A stretch of DNA of 36,377 bases from Candidatus Magnetobacterium casense. Lineage in GTDB: Bacteria > Nitrospirota > Thermodesulfovibrionia > Thermodesulfovibrionales > Magnetobacteriaceae. Positions within the stretch are counted from its first letter, which is position 1; each line of letters begins with the position of its first letter. Below the pieces are notes generated by a model. That model saw nothing but the letters and a program-made list of their open reading frames with translations. It searched no databases and was not told the origin of the DNA. Shown one piece after another: positions 36,008-36,377 of this stretch. The DNA lies in the NCBI RefSeq assembly GCF_000714715.1, contig NZ_JMFO01000031.1, positions 1-36,377 of the forward strand. The letters are read 5' to 3'. Position numbers and translations under genes: made by a program.

Positions 36008-36377
36008 GGCTCTTTCTCAAAGTGAGTGGGTAATGGTACAATGAGGGTAAAACATGTAAGGAGAATAGAGTTATGGAAATGTTGGAGAATTTATTTGAGC
36101 AAGCACTAAATATACAGTTACCGTGGAAGGTAACATCTATAGATTTCAAGAAAGTGGAAAAGGTGATAGATATACATATTGATTTTACAAGAGGTAGTAT
36201 ATTCAAGTGTAGTAAGTGTGGAAACAATTCTAAAGCTTATGACACAACTGAAAAGAAATGGCGACATCTTAATTTTTTTGAATATGAGAGTTATATAATA
36301 GCAAGAGTACCAAGGACTGATTGTAATGAATGTGGAGTTTTACAGATAGAAATACCTTGGGCTCGTAGTGGTGCTGA
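36008..36377 (+). mobile_element. Left end of an ISL3-family insertion sequence (runs off the window)
   Basis: The left edge is placed at GGCTCTTTCTCAAAG (36008), because ISL3 elements typically begin GG-C/T-TCTT. The eight bases before it, AAGATAAA (36000-36007), are AT-rich and could be the target duplication. The right end is outside the window. Confidence 0.65.
36073..36377 (+). CDS. ISL3-family transposase, N-terminal part
   Basis: From ATG 36073 (AAGGAG site nine bases upstream) 101 codons are open to the window edge. The peptide has the N-terminal zinc-ribbon of ISL3 transposases: 'IFKCSKCGNN', 'WRHLNFFEYE', 'RVPRTDCNECGV', ending 'IPWARSGA'. The catalytic DDE domain lies beyond the window. 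Confidence 0.9.
   Translation, partial: MEMLENLFEQALNIQLPWKVTSIDFKKVEKVIDIHIDFTRGSIFKCSKCGNNSKAYDTTEKKWRHLNFFEYESYIIARVPRTDCNECGVLQIEIPWARSGA

Noticed and set aside
35814..36227. 137-aa minus-strand frame at the right end
   Set aside because: It is antisense to the end of the M28 gene and to the ISL3 transposase, which has a clear zinc-ribbon signature on the plus strand.

Overview
The window is a chromosomal stretch from a Gram-negative-type bacterium, with a secretin, an apolipoprotein N-acyltransferase and large membrane sensor kinases. Its gene repertoire (PurS-type purine synthesis, many PAS/GAF histidine kinases, HD-GYP regulator, M6 and M28 peptidases, Rrf2-led Fe-S operon, scattered insertion sequences) would fit Nitrospirota or a neighbouring deltaproteobacterial-type lineage. 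That assignment is an inference from gene style, not from a marker alignment. Both ends are cut inside insertion sequences: an IS1634-like transposase on the left and an ISL3-like element on the right.

Layout. Positions 1-1897 are a mobile-element and repeat zone: transposase fragment, a truncated M6 peptidase gene, a 13-copy octamer array, a MITE-like palindromic element and a double-hairpin repeat. Positions 1898-11324 are the replication-origin neighbourhood, all on the minus strand. In transcription order it reads lnt, prfB (with the programmed +1 frameshift), an AT-rich probable oriC, dnaA, dnaN, a histidine-kinase-like protein without its phosphoacceptor His, cheD, gyrB. The kinase-like gene and cheD sit where recF is usually found. 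Positions 11628-14726 hold gspC-gspD of type II secretion; the secretin has an unusual C-terminal extension. Positions 14844-18926 hold two co-transcribed P-loop ATPases, one ending in eight near-identical TPRs. This pair is the best candidate for an undescribed system.

Positions 19222-21680 (plus strand) are an Fe-S assembly operon: iscR with its own operator, a TusA-like sulfur carrier, an IscS homologue in which the PLP lysine is Gln, and iscU. Next come a lone GspH-type pseudopilin and an unrecognised 140-aa protein. On the minus strand follow an HD-GYP response regulator and a small housekeeping cluster (zapB, zapA, purS, ferredoxin).

Positions 25295-34894 (minus strand) form a run of signalling genes: a chemoreceptor-like hybrid kinase with three receiver domains, cheR, a receiver-less cheB, an embedded hicAB toxin-antitoxin pair, two further sensor kinases and a single-domain response regulator. 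A divergent membrane-anchored M28 peptidase precedes the right-hand ISL3 element.

A theme across the window is a family of GC-rich double-hairpin intergenic repeats (copies near 1801, 11221, 14784, 21703, 25246 and 31171). One copy is read into the 5' end of lnt and another supplies the stop codon of the TPR-ATPase gene. A second family of palindromes occurs near 1556-1710 and 22314-22366. I saw no tRNA, rRNA or CRISPR array.
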